DNA of 64,000 nt, from NCBI RefSeq assembly GCF_001676615.1, contig NZ_LYXZ01000062.1, forward strand, positions 35,229 to 99,228. Reading direction: 5' to 3'. Of the stretch, positions 52,882 to 61,580 are shown one piece after another; within the stretch, counting starts at the first letter, position 1, and each line of letters begins with the position of its first letter. The notes under the pieces were generated by a model. That model did not search any database. It was not told where the DNA came from and saw only the letters and a program-made list of their open reading frames with translations. Source of the DNA: Labrys sp. WJW (GTDB lineage Bacteria; Pseudomonadota; Alphaproteobacteria; Rhizobiales; Labraceae). The position numbers and the translations under genes are program-made.

Positions 52882-54402
52882 ATGTCCCAGTCCAAGCCCA
52901 ACATCCTCATCATCATGGTGGATCAGCTCGCACCGGCCTTCCTGCCGGTGCACGGCTTCGATCTGGTCAAGGCGCCCAATATCGTGAGCCTGGCCGAGCG
53001 CGGCGTGGTGTTCGACAGCGCCTATTGCAACTCGCCTTTGTGTTCGCCCTCCCGCGCCGTGTTCATGAGCGGGCAATTGCCGTCGCGCTCGGGTGTCTAC
53101 GACAATGCCGCCGAATTCCGCGCCGACATCCCGACCTGGGCGCATTATCTCAGGCGAGCAGGCTACCGCACCGTGCTGTCGGGCAAGATGCATTTCTGCG
53201 GGCCTGACCAGTTACATGGTTTTGAGGAGCGGCTGACAACCGACATCTATCCGGCGGACTATGGCTGGACTCCCGATTGGGATCATCCGCACGAACGCCC
53301 GAGCTGGTATCACAACATGTCATCGGTGACCGATGCCGGCCTTTGCGTGCGCACCAACCAGCTCGATTTCGACGATGAGGTGGTGTTCGCAGCCGAGCGC
53401 GCCCTCTATGAACATGTGCGCAGTCCCGACAAGCGTCCCTTCTGCATGGTGGCGTCGCTCACCCATCCGCATGATCCCTACGCGATCACGCAGGACTATT
53501 GGGACCTCTATCGGGACGAGGAAATTCCCCTGCCTCGTCATGTGGTTCCGGTCGAGGAGCTCGATCCGCACTCCCTGCGCCTGCGCCATGTCTGCGACAT
53601 GGACAAGGCCGAAATCACCGACCAGCACATCCGCAATGCCCGGCATGCCTATTTCGGTGCGATTTCCTATGTCGATGCCAATGTCGGCAAGCTGCTCAAG
53701 GCCCTGGAAGCGACGGGCCTCGATAAGGAAACGATCATTCTGTTTACCGGCGACCATGGCGAAATGCTGGGCGAGCGCGGCCTGTGGTACAAGATGAGCT
53801 GGTTCGAGGGCTCAGCCCGGGTGCCGCTGATCATCAGTGCGCCTCAGCTCTATCGTCCGCATCGGGTCGCTGCCAGCGTGTCGCTGGTCGATATCCTGCC
53901 GACCCTGGTGGATATGGCCGAACCTGGCGCGGCTGCGCAGCTGACTGGCATCGACGGCGCCAGCCTGGTGCCGCATTGCCTCGGAGAGGGCGGGCATGAT
54001 GAAGTTCGCGGCGAGTATCTTGCCGAAGGTACCGTGGCGCCTCTGATGATGCTCCGCCGCGGCAACTTCAAATTCGTGCATTCACCTGCCGATCCCGATC
54101 AGCTCTACGATCTGGTTGTTGATCCCGCCGAACTGACAAATCTTGCGGCGGAGCCGGTATATGCCGAAATCGTGGCAGGTTTTCGTAAGGAAATAGAAAC
54201 GCGCTGGAGCCTTGCTGCTATCGATGCCGATGTACGCGCCAGCCAGCGTCGTCGTCGGGTAGTGGACGACGCCTTGAACTCTGGAAAAGCGACTTCGTGG
54301 GACTTTCAACCTTTCAAGGACGCTTCCAGGCAGTATATGCGCAACACCATAGACCTTGATGATCTGGAGGCGATGGCACGTTATCCTCGCGTGCGCCCGT
54401 AA
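52882..54402 (+). CDS. betC: Choline-sulfatase-type sulfatase
   Basis: A 506-residue type I sulfatase. The active-site motif is CSPSR with Cys54, which must be oxidised to formylglycine by a maturase encoded elsewhere. Metal-site residues include the early MVDQL Asp and FTGDHGEMLGERG. THPHDPY and HNARHAYFGAISYVDANVG are typical of BetC, the enzyme that turns choline-O-sulfate into choline for use as osmolyte or carbon source. The betI/betA/betB genes are not in the window, so the name rests on motifs and length. The ATG at 52882 has AGG upstream. It faces away from the HAD gene. Confidence 0.82.
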   Translation: MSQSKPNILIIMVDQLAPAFLPVHGFDLVKAPNIVSLAERGVVFDSAYCNSPLCSPSRAVFMSGQLPSRSGVYDNAAEFRADIPTWAHYLRRAGYRTVLSGKMHFCGPDQLHGFEERLTTDIYPADYGWTPDWDHPHERPSWYHNMSSVTDAGLCVRTNQLDFDDEVVFAAERALYEHVRSPDKRPFCMVASLTHPHDPYAITQDYWDLYRDEEIPLPRHVVPVEELDPHSLRLRHVCDMDKAEITDQHIRNARHAYFGAISYVDANVGKLLKALEATGLDKETIILFTGDHGEMLGERGLWYKMSWFEGSARVPLIISAPQLYRPHRVAASVSLVDILPTLVDMAEPGAAAQLTGIDGASLVPHCLGEGGHDEVRGEYLAEGTVAPLMMLRRGNFKFVHSPADPDQLYDLVVDPAELTNLAAEPVYAEIVAGFRKEIETRWSLAAIDADVRASQRRRRVVDDALNSGKATSWDFQPFKDASRQYMRNTIDLDDLEAMARYPRVRP

Positions 54403-54773
54403 ATGCTATGGTTAATTCTTCACTGTCCGGTGTGGCAATAGAGCAACACGGATTCGAAGTCTTGCGTTGCCGGCCTCCAGCCGTCGACTTGGCCGCGTTC
54501 CTGCCACAAAGTGACCGCTGAATTCAGCCCGCATTTTGGAGCGTCAAGATCTCCAGCGTGCTGAACGCAGTTGAGTTGCTTGAGTGGCGGTCGAACTTGG
54601 ATAGAGCTTTTCGCGAACACGCAATGGACAGCGCCGGATTTGCCAGTGGTCGTGTCCACGTGCCCGGAGGATTCCGCCGGCCGACCGGTGCCGTCGCGAA
54701 AAAGCCATCAACTTTGCGGCTTTGGCAGGAGAGCCGCCGTGAATCGGTCAAAGAATCGGCAGAAGTGTCGGCT
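54403..54773. other. betC / exoR intergenic region
   Basis: This 371-base stretch separates two genes on the same strand. Frames that extend the ExoR-like gene upstream have no recognised domain. I see no hairpin or repeat that stands out; the exoR promoter should lie here. Confidence 0.4.
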
Positions 54774-55673
54774 ATGTCCTTCACTATGAACCAGATTTCT
54801 CTCTTGGCCGACCGGCAGACCGCAGGCGGACCCCTTGATCGGGTCCCGGCGCGCCATGGCAAATCGCTTGCCTGGATGCGCTGTCTTCTGCGTGCGAGCG
54901 GCCTCGGCCTCTTGCTATCCCTGGGCTGTGTGACGGCACAGGCTTTCGATGGCACCAAGACGCCGGCGGACGATCCTTCTCCGATGCAGGCCTTCCGCAA
55001 CGGCACCAAGGCCTACAAGGCCGGCGATCTCGCCGGAGCATCACAGGCGCTGGAATTCGCCGCCAGCAAGGGGCACGCCCTGGCCCAGTGGAAGCTCGCC
55101 CGCATGTATTCTGAAGGGGATGGCGTTCCGCGCGACGACAAGAGGGCGTTCGACTATTACCAGGCCATCGTCGACGCCCATGGCGAGGACAGCCCGGACA
55201 CTGCCCAGGCCCGCTTCGTTTCCAGTGCGATCGTCGCGCTAGGCTCCTATTACGTTTCGGGCATCCCCAATGAGGTGAAGCCCAATCCCAGGCACGCGAC
55301 CGAGCTGTTCCAGTATGCCGCCACCTATTTCGGCGACAGCGACGCACAATATAATCTCGGCCGCATCTATCTCGACGGCAATGCCGTGCAAAAGCGCGAC
55401 GCCATCACTGCTGGCCGCTGGCTGCGTCTGGCCGCCGACAAGGGCCATCGCCAGGCACAGGCCGTGCTCGGCCACCTCCTGCTGTCGGGCAACGACATGC
55501 CGCGCCAGGGCGCGCGGGGCCTGATGTATCTGACTTTGGCGCGCGACGGTGCCAATGGCGAGCGCGACCAGTGGATCATCGACCTCTATGACGATGCCTT
55601 CGCCAAGGCGACGCCGGACGAGCGCGAGATGTGCCTGACCTATCTGGCGCAGTTCCTCAAGGACCATTCCTAG
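54774..55673 (+). CDS. exoR: ExoR-type periplasmic Sel1-repeat regulator
   Basis: A 299-residue protein closely following the layout of ExoR, the periplasmic inhibitor of the ExoS-ChvI two-component system that controls exopolysaccharide and motility in rhizobia. After a signal anchor (LGLLLSLGCVTAQAFDG) come Sel1 repeats: QALEFAASKGHALAQWKLARMYSEGDGV, DAQYNLGRIYLDGNAV and GRWLRLAADKGHRQAQAVLGHLL. ExoR's own repeat pattern is preserved. The start is uncertain: ATGs at 54774, 54786 and 54876 are all in frame. exoS/chvI are not in the window. It converges on the CHASE2 cyclase gene. Confidence 0.8.
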   Translation: MSFTMNQISLLADRQTAGGPLDRVPARHGKSLAWMRCLLRASGLGLLLSLGCVTAQAFDGTKTPADDPSPMQAFRNGTKAYKAGDLAGASQALEFAASKGHALAQWKLARMYSEGDGVPRDDKRAFDYYQAIVDAHGEDSPDTAQARFVSSAIVALGSYYVSGIPNEVKPNPRHATELFQYAATYFGDSDAQYNLGRIYLDGNAVQKRDAITAGRWLRLAADKGHRQAQAVLGHLLLSGNDMPRQGARGLMYLTLARDGANGERDQWIIDLYDDAFAKATPDEREMCLTYLAQFLKDHS

Positions 55674-55849
55674 GTCGGCGCAGATCGAGAGCGCGGGTAG
55701 TTCGCGTTTGCTGATCGAAGCTGACGCCTTGGACCGCTCGTTATCTGCTGGCAATCTTGAGCCGACCGGCGCTGCCGGCGTTAGCAAGGTTGGCGAAATC
55801 CGCTCGAACTTTGTCCTCTGCATCCCCGAAGTGGAGCAGCCGGGCCATT

Positions 55850-55866
55850 CCTTGGGGGCGCCAAGG
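55850..55866. terminator. Short hairpin between convergent exoR and cyclase genes
   Basis: CCTTGG (55850-55855) pairs with CCAAGG (55861-55866) around GGGCG. It is 27 bases before the end of the cyclase gene. The stem is short, so this is a weak call. Confidence 0.3.
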
Positions 55867-55892
55867 GCCTCCGAAGGATAGATTGGTGCCCG

Positions 55893-58070
55893 TCAGAGCT
55901 GCGTCACGCCCTGCCAATCGAGTTTAGGGTTCCCTATCAATCTATTGAAATGCTTTGAATAATACTCGAACAGGCGCTGATAGCCCCGTTGGTAGGCTGC
56001 TGCGTTCTTTTCCAATAGGGCCAGGGCCTCCACGAAATCGCCGGCCCGATAGGGCGCCAGGATTTCCGCCTGGGCGACCTGCAGCCGGAAGAAGTCGGTA
56101 TCCGCCTCGCCGGTGTGAAGGGCGAACAGCCCGATAGCACCCTGCCGACCGCGTACCATGGCACGGTCGAGCTCAAGGAAGGGCATGCCGGTCGCCGCCC
56201 GGCTGGTGGCTTCGGTGACGAGAACCTCCACGCCATAGAGCTTCGTCAGAGCCTCCAGGCGCGAAGCGAGGTTGACTGCATCGCCGAGGGCCGAATATTC
56301 GAGCCGCTGTTCCGAGCCGAGATTGCCGACGCAGGCCTCGCCCGTATGCAGCCCGATGCCCATCTGGATCGGCGGATCGCGAAACTCGCGTGCCATGCCG
56401 GCGATATCCAGCGCTGCCTTGCAGGCGAGCGTCGCGTGGTTCGGCATGTCGAGCGGCGCATTCCAGAAGGCCATCATGCCGTCGCCTATGAATTTGTCGA
56501 TGGTGCCGCTATGGCGAAGAACGGCTTCCGTCGCCGGCGTATGGATGCGGCGGATCAGCGACACCACGCCCTCCGGCGACTGGGTCTCGGCAATGCCGGT
56601 GAAGTTGCGCACGTCCGAGAACATGATGGTGAGTTCGCGAATCTCGCCGCCGAGCACGATGCGATCCGGAGCTTCGACCAGGCGCTCCACCACTGCCGGG
56701 GTCACGAAGCGGCCGAACATCGAGCGTACCTCGGCCCGCCGGTGCTCGGCCTCCTGGTAGTGATAGACCGTGGCGGCGAGAAAGACGGAGAGGGTGCCCA
56801 CGCTCGGCATCACCGCATCGAACAGCACACCCTGCCGCACATAGAGGATCCAGCTCCAGCAGGCGATCATGATCGGGATGGAGAGGCCGGCCACGGTCGA
56901 AACCAACGGCATGTTGCGGGTGCGCCTGAGAATCCAGGCCAGCAGGCTGCCCAGGGCGAGGATGAGGAATGCCTCCAGGCCGCGCATCCAGTCGGGTCGC
57001 ACCAGGCTGGCGCCGGCGAGCACTTGTTCGACGATCTGGGCATGTACCTCGACGCCGGGGATCGCCTCTTCCACCGAGGTGCTTCGCTGATCGCGCAGGC
57101 CGATGGCGACTGCACCGACGAAGACGATATGATCCTTGATGTCCTGCGGATTGAAGCTGCCGTCGAGGATCGAGGCAGCCGAGATCCAGGATGACGGCTC
57201 CGATCGGCGCGCAACCAGGCGAACCTCGCCATTGCTGTCGGTATCGATGAAGATGCTTCTGTCGCCGTCGCCGATTCGGATGGTGTTGATGCCGCTTTGG
57301 ACGCCAAAGGCGGGCTGGCCGCTGGCATTGGAAGCGCGCACCATGAGGGTGTCGGCGCCCATGGCGACGCGAATGGTTTCAAGCGAGAGGGATGGCGCCA
57401 CCTTGCCGGCGATGGCGACGAAGGTCGGCACCTTGCGGATGACGCTGTCGCCGTCGGGAAACCAGTTAATGGCACCCGCTCCCCGGGCCGCGTCATAAAG
57501 GACGGGCAGCGGCATTTTAGCGGCTGGGAAAGAGGGCAGGAAATTGACGGGGTCATCCCCGACCTGCCCGTATCCGCTCTTGATCTTGACCGGCTCGCCG
57601 GCATCGGTTCCCAGAAGACCGAGCACGACGGGTATGTTCGCCATGGTCTGTGCAAACATGACGTCGTAGGAGGCGGTGGAGGCGCTCATGGCTTTTTCCA
57701 GCGCTTCCCGTTCGGCGCTGGTGGGCAGCTTCTTGACCAACAGTCCTGGCGAGGTCTGGTCGGCCTCGCTGAACAAGACGTCGAAGGCAACCACGACGGC
57801 ACCGGCATCGGCCAGCTTTTGAGTGAGTGTGGCGATCACGCTGCGCGGCCAGGGGAATTGGCCGATTTCGGACAGCGATTTCTCGTCAATCGCCACGATG
57901 CGCACGGGCGAATCGGGATCGCGTCCCTTGGCGTGCCAGCGCTGATAGGTGTCGAAGACGATGTCCTGCAGCCGGGGCAGGGGGGCGGGACCAAGCAAAG
58001 TCAACAGGCTGAAGATCAGCAGCGGCAGAGCCACCACCAGCGGATATCCAAGGAAGCGCTTCAGCCGCAT
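55893..58070 (-). CDS. CHASE2-domain class III adenylate/guanylate cyclase
   Basis: A 725-residue membrane cyclase. A first membrane segment (residues 8-28) leads to an extracytoplasmic CHASE2 sensor domain (about 30-340: VRIVAIDEKSLSEIGQFPWPR, AFDVLFSEAD), then three closely spaced membrane segments (about 355-440). The cytosolic class III catalytic domain (about 475-650) has both metal aspartates (MFSDVRNFTG, FIGDGMMAFWNAP) and the transition-state Asn/Arg (LGDAVNLASRLE). It probably makes cAMP in response to a periplasmic signal. A GTG at 58097 is an alternative start. It is divergent from a FecR-domain gene, a recurrent neighbour of CHASE2 cyclases. Confidence 0.92.
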   Translation of the reverse strand: MRLKRFLGYPLVVALPLLIFSLLTLLGPAPLPRLQDIVFDTYQRWHAKGRDPDSPVRIVAIDEKSLSEIGQFPWPRSVIATLTQKLADAGAVVVAFDVLFSEADQTSPGLLVKKLPTSAEREALEKAMSASTASYDVMFAQTMANIPVVLGLLGTDAGEPVKIKSGYGQVGDDPVNFLPSFPAAKMPLPVLYDAARGAGAINWFPDGDSVIRKVPTFVAIAGKVAPSLSLETIRVAMGADTLMVRASNASGQPAFGVQSGINTIRIGDGDRSIFIDTDSNGEVRLVARRSEPSSWISAASILDGSFNPQDIKDHIVFVGAVAIGLRDQRSTSVEEAIPGVEVHAQIVEQVLAGASLVRPDWMRGLEAFLILALGSLLAWILRRTRNMPLVSTVAGLSIPIMIACWSWILYVRQGVLFDAVMPSVGTLSVFLAATVYHYQEAEHRRAEVRSMFGRFVTPAVVERLVEAPDRIVLGGEIRELTIMFSDVRNFTGIAETQSPEGVVSLIRRIHTPATEAVLRHSGTIDKFIGDGMMAFWNAPLDMPNHATLACKAALDIAGMAREFRDPPIQMGIGLHTGEACVGNLGSEQRLEYSALGDAVNLASRLEALTKLYGVEVLVTEATSRAATGMPFLELDRAMVRGRQGAIGLFALHTGEADTDFFRLQVAQAEILAPYRAGDFVEALALLEKNAAAYQRGYQRLFEYYSKHFNRLIGNPKLDWQGVTQL

Positions 58071-58341
58071 GTCGATGTCACGCTCATACTCCAGCACAGC
58101 AGGTACTACTGGAGGAATTCGCCCCGCTCGGCCAGTGAATTATCGGCTTTTCCCTTGCGGCAGCCGGTGTGGCTGGGTTGTAGGCCGCAGAAGTCTCGCC
58201 TCTTGATCATGGAAGGGAATGCGTCATGATGGTCTTGGCATCGCTGCCACCCCTTCGGCTCGCTCAACTCGGGCACCGGCGGTCGGAGGCCCGTTTTCGC
58301 CAACAACAATACAGTGACCGGACATAGGGCGGATTATCGGC

Positions 58342-59085
58342 ATGCCACGATCGCGCTTCCTGACACCCCGCTTCTTTGGACTGGCGGCAGCCTGCAGCTT
58401 GGCCTTCACGTCCGCCAACGCGGCTGAGACCGTGGGGAACACGGTCGGCGTGACCCCTGCCGCCATCGGCACGGTTGCCGGAGAACTCGGGGTCGATATC
58501 GCTGTCTATCGCGACGAGACCGTGCGCACCGGCCCTTCCGGGGCTCTTGAAATCAAATTCCTCGACCAGACGCGCCTTGCGCTCGGCGCTTCGGCATCGG
58601 CCAAGCTCGACCGCTTCGTCTATTCGGGGGGGCAGGCCAGGGATGTGGTGATCGGCCTGTCGAAGGGGGTGTTTCGCTTTGCCAGCGGTGTCTCCGCCAA
58701 GAAGGCCTATTGGATCCAGACGCCGCTCGCCGGGATCGGTGTGAGAGGGACCAATTTCACGGCCGAAATCAGCGACAATTATGAGCGTTTCACCATCTGG
58801 GAAGGCGCCATAGAGGTCTGTCCTCGCCAGAGAGGGCTTTCCATCGACCAGGAACGCCGGCGGCGCTGCCCGCTTCTGAAACGGCGGGGAGAGACGATTA
58901 CCATCTTCCCCGGCAGCAGGTCGCGAAGGGGTGGGCCGCCGGTGGTATTCTCGCCCCATTGTGCCGAGGCCGGCGCGGGGGCCCAACTCTGCGGCCGCTA
59001 TGGCGGCAAGGGGGGGCAGAATCGCGGCCAGAGGCGGCCGGGCTTCAACTTCCCCACCTTCAACCCGCCACAGCAGCGCGACTGA
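58342..59085 (+). CDS. Secreted FecR-domain protein
   Basis: A 247-residue exported protein with a signal peptide (1-28, ending ANAAE) and a FecR beta-helix/jelly-roll-like domain at about 45-165: DETVRTGPSGALEIKFLDQTRLALG, GVFRFASGVSAKKAYWIQTPLAGIGVRGT. A basic, Gly/Arg/Pro-rich tail with four cysteines follows (CPRQRG, RRCPLL, HCAEAG, LCGRYGG). Such FecR proteins without a TonB partner often accompany CHASE2 proteins. It is divergent from the CHASE2 cyclase and so may be its periplasmic ligand or partner. It ends 7 bases from the convergent xthA. Confidence 0.82.
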   Translation: MPRSRFLTPRFFGLAAACSLAFTSANAAETVGNTVGVTPAAIGTVAGELGVDIAVYRDETVRTGPSGALEIKFLDQTRLALGASASAKLDRFVYSGGQARDVVIGLSKGVFRFASGVSAKKAYWIQTPLAGIGVRGTNFTAEISDNYERFTIWEGAIEVCPRQRGLSIDQERRRRCPLLKRRGETITIFPGSRSRRGGPPVVFSPHCAEAGAGAQLCGRYGGKGGQNRGQRRPGFNFPTFNPPQQRD

Positions 59086-59092
59086 CGACACG

Positions 59093-59878
59093 CTAGAGGG
59101 CGAGGTCGCAGCGAATCGGCACGTGGTCGGAGGCCTTTTCCTGCCCGCGCATCGCCTTGTCGATGGCGCAGCCCTGGAGGCGCGAGGCCGCTTGCGGCGA
59201 CAGCAGCAGATGATCGATGCGGATGCCGTTGTCCTTCTGCCAGCCGCCGGCCTGATAGTCCCAGAAGGTATAGTGTCCGGGCGCATCCTCGCAGGCCCGG
59301 AACGCATCCGTCAGGCCGAGTGCGAGCAATTCGCGGAACTTGGAGCGGCTCTGGAGCAGGAAGAGAGCGTCGTTCACCCATTCTGCCGGGTTCTTGGCGT
59401 CTGCCGCCTGCGGGATGATGTTGTAGTCGCCCGCCATCACGAAGGGTTCCTCGAGCGCGAGCAGGCCGCTGATGTGCAGCCTGAGGCGCTCCATCCAGCC
59501 GAGCTTGTAGGGATATTTTTCGGTGCCGACCGGATTGCCGTTCGGCAGATAGATCGAAGCGACACGCAACGCGCCGGAGGCGGTGGAGATCACGGCCTCG
59601 ATATAGCGGGCCTGTTCGTCGCCATCGTCACCCGGCAGCCGCGTCTTCACCTCGTTGAATGGGTGCTTGGAGAGTATGGCCACGCCATTGAAGGTTTTCT
59701 GGCCATGGACGGCGACATTATAGCCGAGCGCCTCGATCTCGGCGGCGGGAAATGCCTCGTCCACGCATTTGATCTCCTGGAGGCAGACGACGTCCGGTTG
59801 GGCGTCCTTCAGCCAGCCCGTGAGATGGGGAAGCCTTTGGCGGATGGAGTTCACGTTCCAGCTGGCAACACGCACCAT
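59093..59878 (-). CDS. xthA: Exodeoxyribonuclease III
   Basis: An AP endonuclease/3'-exonuclease of base-excision repair. It is 261 residues with VASWNVNSIRQRLPHL, LQEIKCVDEAFP (metal glutamate), NGVAILSKHP, YLPNGNPVGT, AGDYNIIP and the final catalytic histidine in SDHVPI. The ATG at 59878 lies 1 base beyond the erpA stop region, so the two genes touch; the longer frame upstream reads through erpA. Confidence 0.95.
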   Translation of the reverse strand: MVRVASWNVNSIRQRLPHLTGWLKDAQPDVVCLQEIKCVDEAFPAAEIEALGYNVAVHGQKTFNGVAILSKHPFNEVKTRLPGDDGDEQARYIEAVISTASGALRVASIYLPNGNPVGTEKYPYKLGWMERLRLHISGLLALEEPFVMAGDYNIIPQAADAKNPAEWVNDALFLLQSRSKFRELLALGLTDAFRACEDAPGHYTFWDYQAGGWQKDNGIRIDHLLLSPQAASRLQGCAIDKAMRGQEKASDHVPIRCDLAL

Positions 59879-59879
59879 G

Positions 59880-60209
59880 TCACACCGAGAAGCTGGTGCC
59901 GCAGCCACAAGCGGCAGTGGCCTGCGGGTTGTTGATCTTGAAGGCGGAACCGATGAGATCCTCGACATAATCGAGCTCGGCGCCTTCCATATATTGCTGC
60001 GACATCTCGTCGATCAGCACGGTGGCGCCTTCCTTGGCGATCGCCAGGTCATCCTCGTGGCGTTCGGTGTCGAACACGAACTTGTACTGGAAGCCGGAGC
60101 AGCCGCCGCCCTCCACGCTGATGCGCAGCATCGAGCCGGACGGTTCACTTTCGAGAATCTTGGCGATCCGGCGCGCAGCGCGGTCGCTCACGGAAACGGG
60201 ACTGGTCAT
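59880..60209 (-). CDS. erpA: Iron-sulfur cluster insertion protein ErpA
   Basis: An A-type carrier that delivers Fe-S clusters to apoproteins. It is 109 residues with the three conserved cysteines: GGGCSGFQYKF and the C-terminal CGCGTSFSV. It has the DSAARRI-like VSDRAARRIAKIL entry. The ATG at 60209 starts MTSPVSVSDRAARRI; the longer frame is not needed. It is transcribed with xthA and is divergent from dgt, the usual order in Hyphomicrobiales. Confidence 0.95.
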   Translation of the reverse strand: MTSPVSVSDRAARRIAKILESEPSGSMLRISVEGGGCSGFQYKFVFDTERHEDDLAIAKEGATVLIDEMSQQYMEGAELDYVEDLIGSAFKINNPQATAACGCGTSFSV

Positions 60210-60349
60210 GGCATCCTGTAAACTTGGCTGCATCTTGTACCGAAAATATGTGCGAAGGGCCAAAGGTTCAATGCTCGATCGCGCCGTAAAGAAGCTTTGC
60301 CTTGCCACGTGGCAACCTCTATTGAGGCGCAAGCAAGGCGTGAGGCGCG

Positions 60350-61570
60350 ATGGCCGAACTCGAGATACCCGATTGCGTGATCCGGCCTCGCGGTCCGTGG
60401 GCGGTGGCGCCCCAATCGCGCGGGCGGTTGTTTGCCGAGCCGCAGTCGCCGACGCGGACCGATTTCCAGCGCGACCGCGATCGCATCATCCACTCCACGG
60501 CTTTCCGCCGCCTCAAGCACAAGACTCAGGTTTTCGTCGCGCATGAGGGCGATCATTACCGCACCCGGCTGACCCACACGATCGAGGTCGCCCAGATCGC
60601 CCGTTCGATCGCCCGTTCCCTGGCGCTCGACGAGGATCTCGCCGAGGCCCTGGCCCTGGCGCATGATCTCGGCCACACGCCGTTCGGCCATACCGGCGAG
60701 GATGCGTTGGACGAGGCGATGCGCGCCTATGGCGGCTTCGACCACAATGCCCAGTCGCTGCGCATCGTCACCCGCCTCGAGCGGCGCTATGCCGAGTTCG
60801 ATGGACTCAACCTGGCCTGGGAGACCCTGGAAGGGCTGGTGAAACACAACGGGCCTCTGCTGCAGGCGGACGGCACCCCGGTGGCGCGCTATCGCGAGCG
60901 GGGCATTCCCGTCGCCATCCTGGAATATCAGGCCCAGCAGAATCTCGATCTCGAGGGTTTCGCCAGTGCCGAGGCGCAGGCTGCCGCCATTGCCGACGAC
61001 ATTGCCTATAATGCACATGACATCGATGACGGGCTGCGTGCCGGCCTGTTCGAGCTCGCCGATCTCGGGCAGGTGCCGCTCGCCGGTGAATTGCTCGCCG
61101 AGATCGCCGATCGTCATCCTGACCTCGATCGTGGCCGCACCACCCACGAATTGATGCGCCGAGTGATCACCCGGCTGGTGGAAGATGTGATCGGCATGGG
61201 CAAGGCCGCCTTCACCTCCGGGCTCTACCGATCGAGCGAGGATGTGCGGGGAGCCGGCAAGACGCTGATTGCCTTTTCGCCGTCCGTCGCGCTGGCCGAC
61301 AAGGGAATCAAGGGCTTTCTTTATCCCAACATGTATCGCCACGAACGGGTGATGAAGGTCCGCATGCATGCTGCGCAGGTGGTCACCCGCCTGTTCGACC
61401 GCCTGTTCGCCGAGATCAGCCAGATGCCGGCCGAATGGTGCGAGGGGCTGGAAGGTGCGCGGGAGGACAAGCGTGCGCGCCGTGTCGCTGATTATATTGC
61501 CGGCATGACCGATACTTTCGCGATCAACGAGCATCGACGCCTGTTCGGAACGGCGCCGGATCTGCGCTGA
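60350..61570 (+). CDS. dgt: Deoxyguanosinetriphosphate triphosphohydrolase (dGTPase-like)
   Basis: A 406-residue HD-domain dNTP triphosphohydrolase that releases triphosphate and so tunes dNTP pools. The motifs are RRLKHKTQVF, LTHTIEVAQIARSIAR (H), LAHDLGHTPFGHTGEDALD (HD) and NAHDIDDGL (D). It matches the shorter dGTPase-like group of alphaproteobacteria. It is followed after 10 bases by an argS-like gene, the normal argS position. Confidence 0.95.
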   Translation: MAELEIPDCVIRPRGPWAVAPQSRGRLFAEPQSPTRTDFQRDRDRIIHSTAFRRLKHKTQVFVAHEGDHYRTRLTHTIEVAQIARSIARSLALDEDLAEALALAHDLGHTPFGHTGEDALDEAMRAYGGFDHNAQSLRIVTRLERRYAEFDGLNLAWETLEGLVKHNGPLLQADGTPVARYRERGIPVAILEYQAQQNLDLEGFASAEAQAAAIADDIAYNAHDIDDGLRAGLFELADLGQVPLAGELLAEIADRHPDLDRGRTTHELMRRVITRLVEDVIGMGKAAFTSGLYRSSEDVRGAGKTLIAFSPSVALADKGIKGFLYPNMYRHERVMKVRMHAAQVVTRLFDRLFAEISQMPAEWCEGLEGAREDKRARRVADYIAGMTDTFAINEHRRLFGTAPDLR

Positions 61571-61580
61571 CGTCGCTGCC

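Noticed and set aside
54558..54773. Upstream extension of the ExoR-like gene by 72 residues
   Set aside because: It starts at GTG, has no signal peptide or conserved residues, and places the signal anchor far inside the protein.
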